From Dryas octopetala (Eukaryota > Streptophyta > Magnoliopsida > Rosales > Rosaceae): DNA of 64,000 nucleotides. Both the position numbers and the translations under genes were made by a program. Shown piece after piece: positions 12,201 to 24,077 of this stretch (the first letter of the stretch is position 1; each line of letters begins with the position of its first letter). The notes under the pieces were generated by a model that was not told the DNA's origin, ran no database searches, and was given only the letters and a program-made list of their open reading frames with translations. The stretch spans positions 1,366,501 to 1,430,500 of the forward strand of contig OY992839.1 in NCBI GenBank assembly GCA_963921425.1, in the 5' to 3' direction.

Positions 12201-12411
12201 CTGGATTGATTGAAAAATTCACGGGCAACTTTAAAGTGGATCAATACAGAAAGAATAACTAAATTCCCAATTTATTGTAAACCTTGAAAATATTGATAAT
12301 AAGCAAAAACGAATCCATAAATTTAGTAATAAAGACCACAGATCATGGTTATAATTAATACCAAAACAAACTAGTTATTACTTTCCATAAAGTAATAAAA
12401 GAAGCATCTTC
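9236..12411. other. Intergenic region with a foldback element
   Basis: No gene could be supported between the patatin-like promoter and the first phytocyanin. The segment 9340-9450 is unusually GC-rich, but its frames are short and unlike any protein I know. The foldback transposon at 9.84-10.25 kb is the main landmark. A TA/TG microsatellite cluster lies at about 10420-10520. Confidence 0.55.
9843..10246. mobile_element. Foldback MITE with long inverted arms
   Basis: Two arms of about 175 bp (9843-10021 and 10072-10246) are inverted copies with high identity. Shared blocks include TTGGGGCCCACACGAGTCG, ACAAAACGACTCGTGTGGG and GGAAATCATTTGCCTATC. Only about 50 bp separate the arms. The outer ends CAGAGGCTCC and CAGGCTTCTTC sit inside TA repeats, so a TA target duplication is possible but cannot be proven. 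The element has no coding capacity. If transcribed, it would fold into a long near-perfect hairpin. Confidence 0.8.
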
Positions 12412-13478
12412 CTAAATTACTATATTCCAAACCCCAATGGTCATCAAAACCAGCATGGTTGGGAACCACTCAGAAGATTGCTTAGGTGCACCATTGGGCT
12501 TGGGTGGCGATACATTGGGACCAGAAGGATATGAACTGGGGGATGGGCTTGGCCCAGGGATTGGAGCTAAAATTGGGCCTGGGCTTGACTCAGAAACTCT
12601 GATGTCAATCTTCTGGCCAGCCTCACAGTGTCCAGGGACACCACAGATGTAGAAGAAGTGGCCATGTTTCTTTAAGGATATAGAATCATTGCCGGAGTTG
12701 AAGGTAGCAATTGGATTGATTGCATTGCATGATTGGAAGTTTTTGTGCGTCACTTGCATCACATTATGTTGCCCGGCATCGTACTCGAAAACTGCATGCA
12801 ATGTATGTTAATTAGAAAAGAAAAACATTTATGATCTTGAATTATAGTTACACAACTAAAAAACGCATTATATGAAGTCAAAACTAACCATCCAGTAATC
12901 TTAATTAATAAAATAAAAGATTGTTTCATCATGTGACATAACTCATGATGAAAATCATGAATGGTGTACCACTCACTATCAAAAGATTTTCTCAAAATAC
13001 CAAAGTTAAAATTTGAAAATATTTATATCATTTTGATGAAAATTAAAAGGGGTAAACATGTTTTCTTATTGTGTGCAAAAGTGTGGGAAACTATATGTAG
13101 TTTTCACATCATAGTGGCACATGGTATAGAAAACAGGGTTTCTCTTACAAAGATTGAATCACACAAAATACGAAATAAGGATAACAAAGAGCGGAAAAAA
13201 CCCCTTTTGTTAGAATTGATCAAACCAACACCAAACATGCATTTTAATTAAAAATCATATATATGGGTTTAGAAAATATATATATATAGGGGAAAGAAGT
13301 AAGGCTTACGAAGAGAGTCTCCAACAGTGAAGTTCTTAGTAGATGACCAATGCTTGTAATCAACACTGCCTTTGTTTGTCCATCCATTAGAGTCACCCAC
13401 TTTGTAAACGGCACCAAAAGAGACCCCAAACAAAGCCATAACCAGGAAAAAAACTATTGCCCTCTTACCAAAAGCCAT
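12412..13478 (-). CDS. Stellacyanin-like phytocyanin with complete copper site
   Basis: Exons 13478-13310 and 12791-12412 encode 182 residues. Residues 1-22 form a signal peptide ending at FGAVY. The cupredoxin domain (about 23-122) keeps all type-1 copper ligands: H65, C106, H111 and Q116. Gln at the axial position marks the stellacyanin class. C78 and C112 would form the conserved disulfide. After the domain comes a short Pro/Ser stretch and a hydrophobic C-terminus, which suggests a GPI anchor and an extracellular plasma-membrane location. The single intron after Leu56 is at the usual phytocyanin position. Family members are thought to carry out redox or cell-wall signalling roles, but no substrate can be named here. 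The tandem neighbour at 14557-16535 is a paralogue with 169-nt first exons identical in length. Confidence 0.92.
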
Positions 13479-13626
13479 GGCTAATTAACCAACAAAGAGA
13501 TCTGAGAGAGAGAGAGAGAGATATATATATATATATATAAATATTTGAGGGCAGAAATCAATTAGATATTATGTATGGTTTTTGAATGATGAATGAAATT
13601 GTGAAGAGCACCTGCAATAGCGTATG

Positions 13627-13635
13627 TATATATAG
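13627..13635 (-). promoter_or_regulatory. TATA box of the first phytocyanin gene
   Basis: CTATATATA on the minus strand lies about 150 bp upstream of the ATG. The same box with the same flanks (ATCACTATATATA) is found upstream of the paralogue at 16672-16680, so the core promoter was copied with the gene. Confidence 0.5.
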
Positions 13636-14556
13636 TGATGCCAAGGTGCAACTTTAGGAAACAAATCTTTTGTTTTTTTGGGCACGAAAATTTTGATGTT
13701 TCCTCGAACTTACTCTATGGGGTCATTAAACTAAATATGGTAATTGATCGGTAATTAGTAATTACGAAAGCAATACATCTTGGATTCTTATATATATCCA
13801 TTAAGAAAATCCACAATATCTTTGATAATTAAGGAGTAAATCATATTCACTAGGCAATAATCGTGCCTTGATCTATGGTATATATACTTTAGGCCAAAAT
13901 AATTATAAAAAAGAAAAGAAAAGATCAATGGTATTGAAAAATGCTCTTGTCATAAAACGATTAAAATTACCATCTCTTTTTCTTTCCCAGTTAATCTATA
14001 TCTTGTGCCCCAATCTCTCTCTCTCTTTCTCTGATCTGCAGAAAAGATGGGAGTGATACTTGCATAGCTGTTTATGCTATGATCAGCTTGAATGCTTGAT
14101 AATGCATATTTAGGTTTGGTTATTCTAAATTCCTTCGAATTATAAACCCATTTCTGCACTCTACTAACTTGATCATGGAATTTTCTGGTAAACATACAAA
14201 ATACCCATATTCAAGTTTAATTGCCATCTCATGCATATAGAATTGTTATGCTAATTAGCTACCCTTTTATTTTGATTGCCAATTTACCACCACATTTCTT
14301 TTTGTGGGTTTTAGGGAAGGAGGAGGTTTTGATTGCCTCCAATCCTAAATTATTAATTTAAACACTGAAATCCTTGAATTAACTAATAATGAGCAAAAAG
14401 TCAAAAACAAATCCATAAATTTAGTGACTGTAGCATTATTGATATTCTAAATCAGTTCACAAATAACTTATTGACAAAGACCAAAGAGATCATGGGTAAT
14501 TAATACAAAAGCAAACTAGTAATTACTATCCATAAACTAATAATAGAAGCATATTC

Positions 14557-16535
14557 CTAGATAGCTATATTGCGAAACAGGCCAAGAACCCCCATAGCAA
14601 CCACAAACTGCATGGTAGGGAACCCCTGAGAAGATTGCTTAGGTGCAGCATTGCGCTTGGCTGGGGGAGCATTCTCATTTTTATTCGGGGCTGGGGGAGC
14701 TACATCAACAACATTATCATCATCAGGACTCGAACTGGGTATTGGGCTGGGGCTTGGAGATGGACTTTTACTGTGCCTTGGGATTGGACTATGGTGGGGC
14801 CTTGACCTTGGGACTGGACTATGGTGGGGCCTTGGAATATGGCTGGGCCTTGGGCTTGGACTCGGACTTACAGAGGGAGCACTTGGGCTAGGACTCGGAC
14901 TCATAGTGGGGGCACTTGCGCGTGGACTCGGACTTGCGGTGGGCGCACTTGCATGTGGACTCGGACTTAAGGTGGGTGCACTTGCTGCGGTGGGAGCTCT
15001 TGTGGTGGGGCTACTTGCGGTTGGAGTAGGGCCACTTGCATTTGGGCTGGGAGTTGGGCTTGGGCTATGGTGGGGCCTTGGGCTTGGACTCGAACTTATG
15101 GAGGGGGCACTTGGGCTTGAACTCAGACTTGCGGTGCGGGCACTTGAGCTTGGACTTGGACTCACGGTGGGAGCACTTGCGCGTGGACTCGGACTTGCAG
15201 TGGGCGCACTTGCACGTGGACTTGGACTTAAGGTGGGTGCGCTTGCTGTGGTGGGAGCTCTTGCAGTGGGGCCACTTGCGGTGGGAGCAGGGCCACTTGC
15301 ATTTGGGCTGGGAGTTGGGCTTGGGCTTGGGCTATAGTGGGGGCTTGGAATATGGCTGGGCCTTGGGCTTGGACTCGGACTTGCGGTGGGGCCACTTGCA
15401 GTGGGCGCACTTGCGTGTGGACTCGGACTTAAGGTGGGTGCACTTGCTGTGGTAGGAGCTCTTGCGGTGGGAGGAGGGCCACTTGCATTTGGGCTGAGAG
15501 TTGGGCTTGGGCTATGGTGGGGGCTTGGAATATGGTGGGGCCTTGGGCTTGGACTTGGACTTGCAGTGAGCGCACTTGCGCGTGGACTCATCCTTAAGGT
15601 GGGTGCGCTTGCGGTGGGAGAAGGGCCACTTGCATTTGGGCTGGGAGTTGGGCTTGGGCCTGGTTTTGGAACTCTGATGTCAACCTTCTGGCCCCACTCA
15701 CAGTGTCCAGGGACGCCACAGATGTAGAAGAAGTGGCCAGACTCCTTTATGGGTATGGAATCGTTACCGGAGTCAGTGATAGCAATTGGATTTGTTGTGT
15801 TGCATAATTTGAAGTTTCTACGAGTTACTTGCATCACATTCTGTAGTCGGGCATCGTACTCGAATACTGCATGCAATACACGTTAAGGAAAACGAAAACC
15901 CCACATATATTAATGTATTGAAAAACCCACATAACTAACCATTTAACAGTTATCAATCTCTTTAATCATGTGATGTAATGTAAAAAAATAAACATAAAAG
16001 ATATACACACCCATGAAAGAGAGGTTTTCTCCAATAACTATCAATAATTTTCTCATAATATTCAACTTTAAATTGTCAAATGGGAACTTTGTGATCGTTT
16101 TGATGCAAGAAAAAAGTGGTAAATATGTTTTGTTCATTTTTGGTGTGCAAAGAGTTTTAATTAAGTACATGGCATAAAATTGAGTTTCTATTATAAAGAT
16201 TGAACCACATGAATTATAAAATAAGGATAAAAACCGAGGGTCTGACAAAAAAAAAAGGATAAAAAATAAACCATAGCCTTTGTTAGAATTTGGCTAATGA
16301 AACACCAAACATGCATGTTAGAACTCATATAGATTAAAAAATATATATGGGAAACAAAAGGCTTACTGATAGTGTCTCCAACAGTGAAGTTCTTGGTAGA
16401 TGACCAATGCATGTAATTAACATTGCCTTTGTCTGTCCACCCATTAGAGTCGCCCACCTTGTAAACAGCACCAAAAGAGACCACCAACAAAGACATAACC
16501 AAGAAAAAAACCATTGAACTCTTAGCCAAAGCCAT
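14557..16535 (-). CDS. Phytocyanin (early nodulin-like) with giant Pro/Ser/Ala/Thr tail and a lost copper ligand
   Basis: Exons 16535-16367 and 15866-14557 encode 492 residues. A signal peptide (1-22) precedes a cupredoxin domain. C78, C106, H111, C112 and Q116 are kept, but residue 65, the first copper His in the sister gene, is Gln (codon CAG in LQNV instead of QHNV). The copper site is therefore incomplete, as in early nodulin-like proteins. Residues about 125-460 are a low-complexity tail made of SPSP, ASAPT, ASGPT and SPRPHHS modules arranged in diverged tandem units. This composition is typical of arabinogalactan-protein glycomodules (hydroxyproline O-glycosylation). The C-terminus is hydrophobic and could be a GPI signal. 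There are no stops or frameshifts in the repeat region. Confidence 0.9.
14745..15660 (-). repeat. Coding minisatellite for the Pro-rich tail
   Basis: Within exon 2, blocks such as GGACTCGGACTT, GGTGGGTGCACTTGC and CTTGGGCTATGGTGGGGC (given on the + strand) recur at least four times in the same order. Each block is a multiple of three, so unit gain or loss keeps the frame. The pattern points to expansion by slippage or unequal exchange after the gene duplication. Confidence 0.8.
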
Positions 16536-16671
16536 GGCTAGCTAACCCACAAAGAGATCTAGAGAGAGAGAAAGACAGAAATTAATATTTGAGAATAGAA
16601 AGCAATTGGATATTATGTATGGTAGGTGAGTGGTAAATGAAATGGTGAAGATCACCTATAATTGTGTGTGC

Positions 16672-16680
16672 ATATATATA
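16672..16680 (-). promoter_or_regulatory. TATA box of the second phytocyanin gene
   Basis: CTATATATA-type box on the minus strand about 140 bp upstream of the ATG at 16535. It is conserved in sequence and position with the box at 13627-13635. Confidence 0.5.
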
Positions 16681-16905
16681 GTGATATCAAGGAGCAATTT
16701 CAGGAAACGAATTTGTTTGTTTTTTTTTTTGGGCACGAAAATATTGGTGTTTACTTGAACTTACCCTATGGCGCCATTTTACTAAAGATGGTAATTGATT
16801 GAGAATTAGTAATTACGAAATCAATATATCTTTGATTGGTGATCTATCTGTATCCATGGAAATCATATTCACAAGGCAATAATGGTGCCTTGATCTATGG
16901 TGTGC

Positions 16906-18471
16906 TCTAGCAAGAAAAAAATAATGTTCTAATATTTATTTATTTATTATTATTTTATGCGGACTCACTAAATTTCCTTATTAGTTTTCACCTCTTTTTG
17001 GTAATTTCTCTTTTTTATAAGTATAAATAAAAAGAGAAATTAAATTAGGCTTAATTTGAATTGGGGCCATTCCAAGTCTTCCATTAAACAAGGATGGGTC
17101 TAGCTCGGGACTATTTTGAGAATTCCAATCTAAATCCAATTTTCTTGAGGCAGATATATCAGGTCAAGCCCGTCAAGGTCGCATTCCCAAGCCCATTTCT
17201 AAGCTCAATTTCCCAGGCTAAAGCTAGGAACTCCAGCCCAGTAGTCTTTCGGATAAGCTAACATTAAGTAATAGTGCAATACACTATCACAATGTAACCC
17301 AATTCCTCGAGATACCCCTAATGTTTTTTTCTCCAAAATCTTCAATTTTTGCCCTCAAATAATTAAAAAACTAAAAATAATAAACATGAAAAAAAACCCA
17401 AACCCCCACCCACCCAATCACCCTTCCCTTTCTCTATCCCACTTACTCTGCCCATTAATTCCACCATCCATATTGATCAACGATATAGTACATATAAAAA
17501 AAGGAGAAAAAAGAAGAGAGTAATGATTTTAGAGTAAGAGTTTACTTTATGATAGTGGATTAATATTTTAGGAACGGAAATCTTGCATACTTATGAACAA
17601 GAAGTTTCACTTAATAGAATTAGAAAATCTTCTTCATAAACAAAGAAAACTTAATAGAAAACCTTGGTTTTTGGTCTTTGCACATAGTGAAATTGGAAAA
17701 GCATAATAGTAATAAATAAACTAGAAAGTAACAACTCTTCAAATTAAATCACAAAAGAAACTACAAAGCAAGAATTTATTTAATTTTCTTTACTCGTTAC
17801 AATTTTTTCGAAAGAGGGTTTACATAGATTGTCACAAATATGAATGTTTTCCTGATGAAGCCCCTTTTACAAATCCTCTACAAGTTCACCTACTGCAGTC
17901 ACCGCCTCTGTGAACAGCCATAGAAGTCTAGCACTAACACAAAGAACGCAGTAAAGCCATTGTCATGAACAAAATCAGTGTAACGTTTCTCAAAGCCATG
18001 ACCAAACAAGAAAGCAGCAGAAAGAGAGAGGCATTGTGCAAGAAGAAATAAGTAATAGACTAATTTTGCATAAAATGGCCTTGCATATAAATAGTGTGTG
18101 TTTTTAGCCTATTCCCCAAGTGAAAAGGTTTCTAACTACTATTAGGAAATATATTTTTTTTCATAAAAAGGGTTTAAAAAAGAAAAAGAAAAAGAATACA
18201 GTCCCGCACCAGTGCAGGATAGATTTATCCGGCGTTTGGATTATGTTATTCCAATGAAACAAACAAGCCCAATGAAAATGGCAAAGGAAAATTCTTATCC
18301 ACAGCCACAGAATTGCTACACACTCCCTCCCTCTGTGTTCCTTGACCTCCTTGACAGGCTGAGACCATTGCCTACTCTGCCCTCTACCTCTAACACCTAG
18401 TCACTACTTTAGTGTTATAGATAAATATCTCAGACCAGAAGCTTCACTCAGAATACAAGTGTTCGGCTTTC
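16906..18471. other. Intergenic region between divergent genes
   Basis: This separates the phytocyanin promoter (-) from the ribosome recycling factor gene (+). It is AT-rich and has no supported gene. A short open frame at about 18212-18400 has no recognisable domain and lies where the RRF promoter and 5' UTR should be. Confidence 0.5.
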
Positions 18472-21400
18472 ATGGCAACCCACTTCTCTCCTGCAACCCC
18501 TGTACGGTCCATCCTCCAACCCAAGCAAAACCCTCCCAAAACCCTCTTCTCCATTCGAGGTACATAACCCATTAAACCGTATAATTATTATTAGTGGTAA
18601 TTTATGAATTTTATGACTTGCTTTTGCATTATAAAAGCCAATAGCCCAATTTTAAAGGGACCCTTTTGGAGTTCAGTTTTGTAATACTCAGGCTACACAC
18701 TCTGAATCACGTATGGCTTACTGGGTTGAGTTTGTAAATGAGTGTTTTTGTTTGGCATACTAAGTGCTCTACAATTTGACATTTTTACTTACAGATTCCT
18801 ATGGTGGAGGTCCGGTTTGTAAGAAATGCCAGCCCAGCACGGTTAACGTGTGCTCGTGGAGCTCAGCTGCAAGTTATGTGAGATTTCAGTATAAGTTTTC
18901 TGGCAATCCCATTGTTGTGAAGAAGCAATTGTTGCAAAAGAGGCAAGTTTTTTGCCACAGAATTATACTCTGGTTGTTTTTGTTGTTTTGCTGACTCAAA
19001 ATTTGTTTATAATGCATTCGTTTGGTTTAACATTTAACACCGATGTATTTAAAATGACTATTGTTGGACTCTTCATACTTATTGATGTTTCCCTGGCAAT
19101 TTGGGATGTGTAGCACTGTCATTATGGTTAATGCAATTACTCTGAGTTTGTGGGTTTGTGGTGATGTGGTGAATTGATTTGCTTTCTACTCATGTTTCTT
19201 TTCCTTTTCTCTTCGGCTAAAATATGCAGAGCTGGAACTGTTCGAGCTGCTACTATTGAAGAAATAGAAGCGGAGAAGTCTGTGATTGAAAAAGATGCTG
19301 TAAGTTTGTCTGATGTCTTTTGTCATAACTAGTATCTGATTGGGGTGCAGGGATTTAAGGCTGTTTGGGTTTTTGATGGAGTCAGGAAGAACACATTTGT
19401 ATTGAAAATGTTAGTTATATTTCAGAAAGGAAGGATGGAAAAGACTATTGAAACGGTACGATCCAATTTCAATTCTATTCGGACAGGACGGGCAAACCCA
19501 GCCATGCTGGACAAAATTGAGGTATGGATTAATCTAGGGGGTTGCTAGCTACTTTTGTAAATATAGATTGGAAATTTGGCAGTGGCACCTTTTTTCTTAG
19601 AATGGTTATAACACAATACTTTTCTAGGTTGAATATTATGGAAGTCCAGTTGGCTTGAAGACCATTGCTCAAATTAGTTCTCCTGATGCGGGTTCCCTCT
19701 TAGTTCAACCATACGACAAATCCAGGTATTTTCATAAACTAAAGGACATGTAAAATAGTAGGGTTTAGGCCGGTGCATCATGCTGCATTCACACTCATGC
19801 AATTGACACATGTCTGCTATGCAATAGTCACTGCTAAATGTTTCTGAAATGAGAGGAGGGAAGCCACACTATAACAAGCATAACAGCCAGCTGAAATTGC
19901 TACCTAGCTAAGTATGGCTTTCTCTGATAGGGGCTCGCTTTAGATTTCTCAGTACTCTGTACAATAAGTAGAGGAAGTGCATGTACAACTATATAAGCCA
20001 GTGATTTTTCAGTGACCTTTGACTGCCTTCTCTTTGCCACCTAGAAGAACTACTGGTGCTGTAGAGCTGTAGAGAGCTGGTGCCTTATATTGGAAGAGTG
20101 CATTTGAGATCAATTGGATCATTTCTTTTAGTAATCTGTGTTTCTTCCTATAAGCAAAAAGTAATCTGTCTTTCTACTTGGCATATCCTCTTTTGCAGCT
20201 TAAAGGCTATAGAGAAGGCCATAGTTGGCTCTGATCTTGGTATGACTCCAAATAATGATGGAGATGTGATACGGTTGACCCTACCTCAACTGACATCTGA
20301 TAGAAGGAAGGTATTTTCTCATCTTTGATCTTTTAACACATTTTACTTTTCAGCTGTTCCTGTTCTGTTGGTATATTTCCATGACTTCTTTACTATGCCA
20401 TTTTTTAGGGTTGAGACTTCTAGTATTTGGCTTGACAGCATGCTTCTGTAATTTTTTTATGCAAAATTTGGATAGCTTGTGGTCAGAGTATTCCTTTGAT
20501 TTGCTCATAAATTGAGAATTAGCTGTATTCTCGGTGCAAATTATACAGAATTCCCAAAAATATTGGACCTGATAAAACTCATGTTGGGTAATACTGACAT
20601 TGATGAGAAGGTCAATATGCTAGATTCTGCTAATTTTTGATATATCAAGGCGACAAGAAATGTTCTGTTTTCAGATGATGCACGATAATCAATCATGTTC
20701 TTTAATACATCCTCCGTTTCTTTGTTTTTCCATTTTCTAAATGCAGGAATTGTCAAAAATAGTGGCAAAACAGGCAGAAGAAGGGAAGGTACAGTAGCAT
20801 CTTTTTTTGATGGTTGGAGAAAACTCTCCTCTAGTTTGTTGTGATCAATTAGTATATAATGTTTGAGACTTTGATGGTTTTGGCTGTAGGGTACATATGC
20901 TTAACCAGTTCCCACAAATTGATATATGCTAAATATTAAATAACTGATCCCCACCCCTAGCTATCTTTCCTTCAGTTGTTCATGGTGAGGTCTCACTGTG
21001 GCACTATGTTGAAGTAAAAATAAGGAGTACCTAATGCATTTAAAGAATTCTTCCTTTATTAACCATTGGCTGTGTATTTATCCATAATTTAAATTAATTG
21101 ACCTTGCCCCTCTGAAAGACCTATTACTCAATGGTTAATAGGTTGCATTGAGGAACATAAGAAGAGATGCTTTAAAAGCTTATGAAAAACTTGAGAAGGT
21201 TTGAATCTTCCACACCCCCCCCTCTATTTTTTCTGCTACATTTTACTTAGGTTACTTATATCATGAACATTTTTCTTTTAAAGGAAAAAAAGATCTCTGA
21301 AGATAATGCCAAGGACTTCTCAAGTGGTTTGCAGGTAACTTAAAACTTGTATAGTTGATTATCTAGGGTGCTTAGTTTCTTGGACATTTCTTTAAGGTCA

Positions 21401-21740
21401 TTTGTGGATATATCAGGCACCTGTATCTTCATTCATGAATGCTTGGATATTCATGTCAAAGGTTACTGTAGGAGATTATATTTTATAAAATTATATCAAG
21501 AACCATTTAATACTTGGATTGAATTTAGACAGTTCCTGAAAACTATGGTGCTTACCTGCTTTCTTTTGTGCAGAAATTGACAGATGAGTATGTGAAGAAG
21601 ATTGATGCTGCATACAAACAGAAAGAGAAGGTACTACGTCCATTTGATTGTTTACTGCATTTGTGAATGTCTGCACTGCCTATGCTGATTCTTGTTTTAA
21701 AACCTAATTCAATGTGTTTCAGGAATTGTTGAAGGTTTAG
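18472..21740 (+). CDS. RRF: Ribosome recycling factor, chloroplastic
   Basis: Eleven exons: 18472-18559, 18795-18942, 19230-19299, 19426-19521, 19628-19725, 20199-20310, 20747-20788, 21142-21198, 21284-21334, 21574-21630, 21723-21740. They encode 278 residues, the usual size for plant plastid RRF. The N-terminal ~80 residues are a Ser/Lys-rich transit peptide. The conserved RRF core follows, with [50 protein letters not shown] and a C-terminal [19 protein letters not shown] helix. With EF-G, RRF splits post-termination ribosomes in the chloroplast. Intron 2 starts with GC (AG|GCAAGT), not GT; only this junction keeps the frame. The last exon codes for five residues. Phase agrees at every junction. 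Confidence 0.95.
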
Positions 21741-24077
21741 TGACTGTTCGTGCGCTGATGTAAATGGTTGAGCTCATCTCTTGGAACCTTTTTAGGTCCC
21801 TCTTTTTTTGTATGTATACCTTGCAGTGTTGTTTATATACCCTACCTTACAGAAGCACCTTTTGAATTAACCAGACATTTTGTTTCAACTTTCAAGGGGA
21901 AAAATATGCCATCTTCATTTGCAAGGCTCTCAATTAGAAGCATGCACAATCTCATATGAACTTACATAGATATTCACACCTCCATTGTTTTTTCTGACCA
22001 AAAATAGCAACCATTAAGATTTTAAGGGAAAAAAGAAATATAATATTGTGACAGATTTGAAGTTTTGAACATTGTGGGCTTGATGGAGTTTAACCAGGGA
22101 TTGCCCAAGTTACAGAATTGGACTGACTTAAGCCCAAGTGCACTGGATTCTGAAAATCCAAACCAAAACTCTCTGTGGCTGGCCCAATACTCATAACATG
22201 GCATTTGCACTTGTCCCATCCTTGCCTTATGAAGACAACTCCCTACCCCAGTAATTGATGCCATGTTAGAGAGTTAAAAAAAAAAAGGCATTTGGTCCCT
22301 GCCCGTTGTGCTTTTCTGAATTCGAATTGCTACATACAATTTCTTAGAAACTTCCAAGGAACAAGGAATGAAATTGTTCTTATGAATGATTGGATATTTT
22401 GATAGAGAAAATCACTATCTTAGGACCACCACCACCCCCTTTTCCCTTGGGCATGGGGCTTGCAACTTTGCATTGCTTCCTTTTAAGTTCAAGTTACTTC
22501 TGTTTGCTTTCAATAATATGAGTAATCATATCCACAACTCATTTGGTTTTTCTTGGATGACATATCCCATTCATAAATCTTTTCCTGCATGCCATTAACA
22601 AAAAAGAAAAAAGGGTTGCAATTGCATGCTTCTTTGGAACATGAAACGGGAGTTACGGGACTTCCATATATATAAAATTCTGAAAAAGAAAGAAACTACC
22701 AAAAGTCAGAAACCTAACATTTGAGTTTGAACTTTGAATATTTGTCCGGAGCTCTCGATCTCAGCTCAAAAAACAAATAATATTTGTCTCCTCTAACCTC
22801 TAACCCCCAACCCAACCATGAATGCTTCACTACATTAAAAACTCAATATTCTTTTTTAAATTATTAAATTTTAAATCATTGACCATGGTACCTCCACGAC
22901 TAGCTGTGAGATGCTTATTAATTAATTAACTTATTTAGTTACCTTCCCCAAAGTCCTCTGTAGTATGTGGAGCATCAAAATGCTTGCCACTGGGATGAAT
23001 GAACTTGTCTTTAACCTATATATATATATATAATATGTTTCCCACTGATTAATTTATAATATATTGTTTTAGTCGTAGTACAATCATATTAATATATTTT
23101 AATAAATAAGTGAAGGTAAGCTTAAGTCAAATACAATAATCTGAATTATATTTAATAAAGAGGAAGCCATCCCCACGCAAACAACCACTTTTAGGCAGAG
23201 GCAGGCTAACCTCATGAACCAATTATTAAAACCTATGAGGGATGTGCGTGTAATTAATTAAGGCTGTAACCTGTAACTGTGTAAGCTTGCTTTATTTTAT
23301 TGAATAAACAAAGCCCTTTTCTTTTCTTCTTTTTATTTAATCCAATAAAATAACGTGAGAGTGTATCATTTATTCAATTATGTGGTCGTTTTAGTTTTTA
23401 GATTGTAATATTAAAATATTGTATTATGTTTTAACATATTATTTGATAGACAAATTTGATAACTCGAATAGAAAAAACATTAAGTGAATAAAATTCTGAT
23501 ATATATATATATAATTTTATTCAGATGCAGCCGCACTGATCGAGCGTGTATATATATATATATATATATGGGCAAGTGGATGATGGAATGATGGATTCCT
23601 TTCCTAGGGCTTCATACTCAAATACATGTATTGAAAAGCCAAAGAAGCATGCTTTTAGTATTTTTTCACTTAAATAAGGGAATAAAAAGACTAGTTTAAA
23701 TTTAAAGGACTAACGTGTGCAGCCATTATAGAATGTATATATAGTCGATGATGATGATATTGATATTGAATATGCTACTTTATTAATTATTATATCTTTT
23801 ATTTCAAACATATTTGATATCGTTTGCTTTCATCTGCAGATACATAAAATAATGCCTCCATCACCTCCTCCTATTCTTATTGTCAAAATAAAAGAATCCA
23901 AAAATGATAATAATCAACGACTTGTAGAGAAATAGAATGATATATTAGTATATTACATCTCTCAATGCATGGAGCATATTTGTATGGTATACAGCGAAGC
24001 AAACCAAAACAGAGAGCAGTAGAACAGAGATGGTGAAGTTTTGATTTTGATGAGTAGGGAAGAGCTGAAATACAATT
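21741..24077. other. Intergenic region with AT microsatellites
   Basis: The first few hundred bases probably contain the RRF 3' UTR. The rest is AT-rich with no supported gene. A TA-repeat pair at about 23500-23570 encloses a segment (TTCAGATGCAGCCGCACTG) similar to one at about 10454-10485. The end of the stretch is the promoter of the TIC-like gene. Confidence 0.5.

Larger units (their letters stand above)
12280..16905. repeat. Segmental tandem duplication containing the phytocyanin pair
   Basis: Similarity between the two genes is not limited to exons. It covers the 3' flank (about 12280-12411 against 14390-14556, sharing AAATCCATAAATTTAGTA), the intron, and about 370-400 bp of promoter. 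The promoter match ends near CTTGATCTATGGT at about 13877 and 16904. The repeat unit was therefore roughly 1.6 kb. The second copy is longer mainly because its second exon grew. Confidence 0.75.

Noticed and set aside
14643..15727. Long plus-strand open frames (up to 228 residues, Gly/Leu-rich) opposite the second phytocyanin
   Set aside because: They are antisense shadows of the Pro/Ser/Ala/Thr repeat. The minus-strand frame has a signal peptide, cupredoxin domain and a conserved intron.
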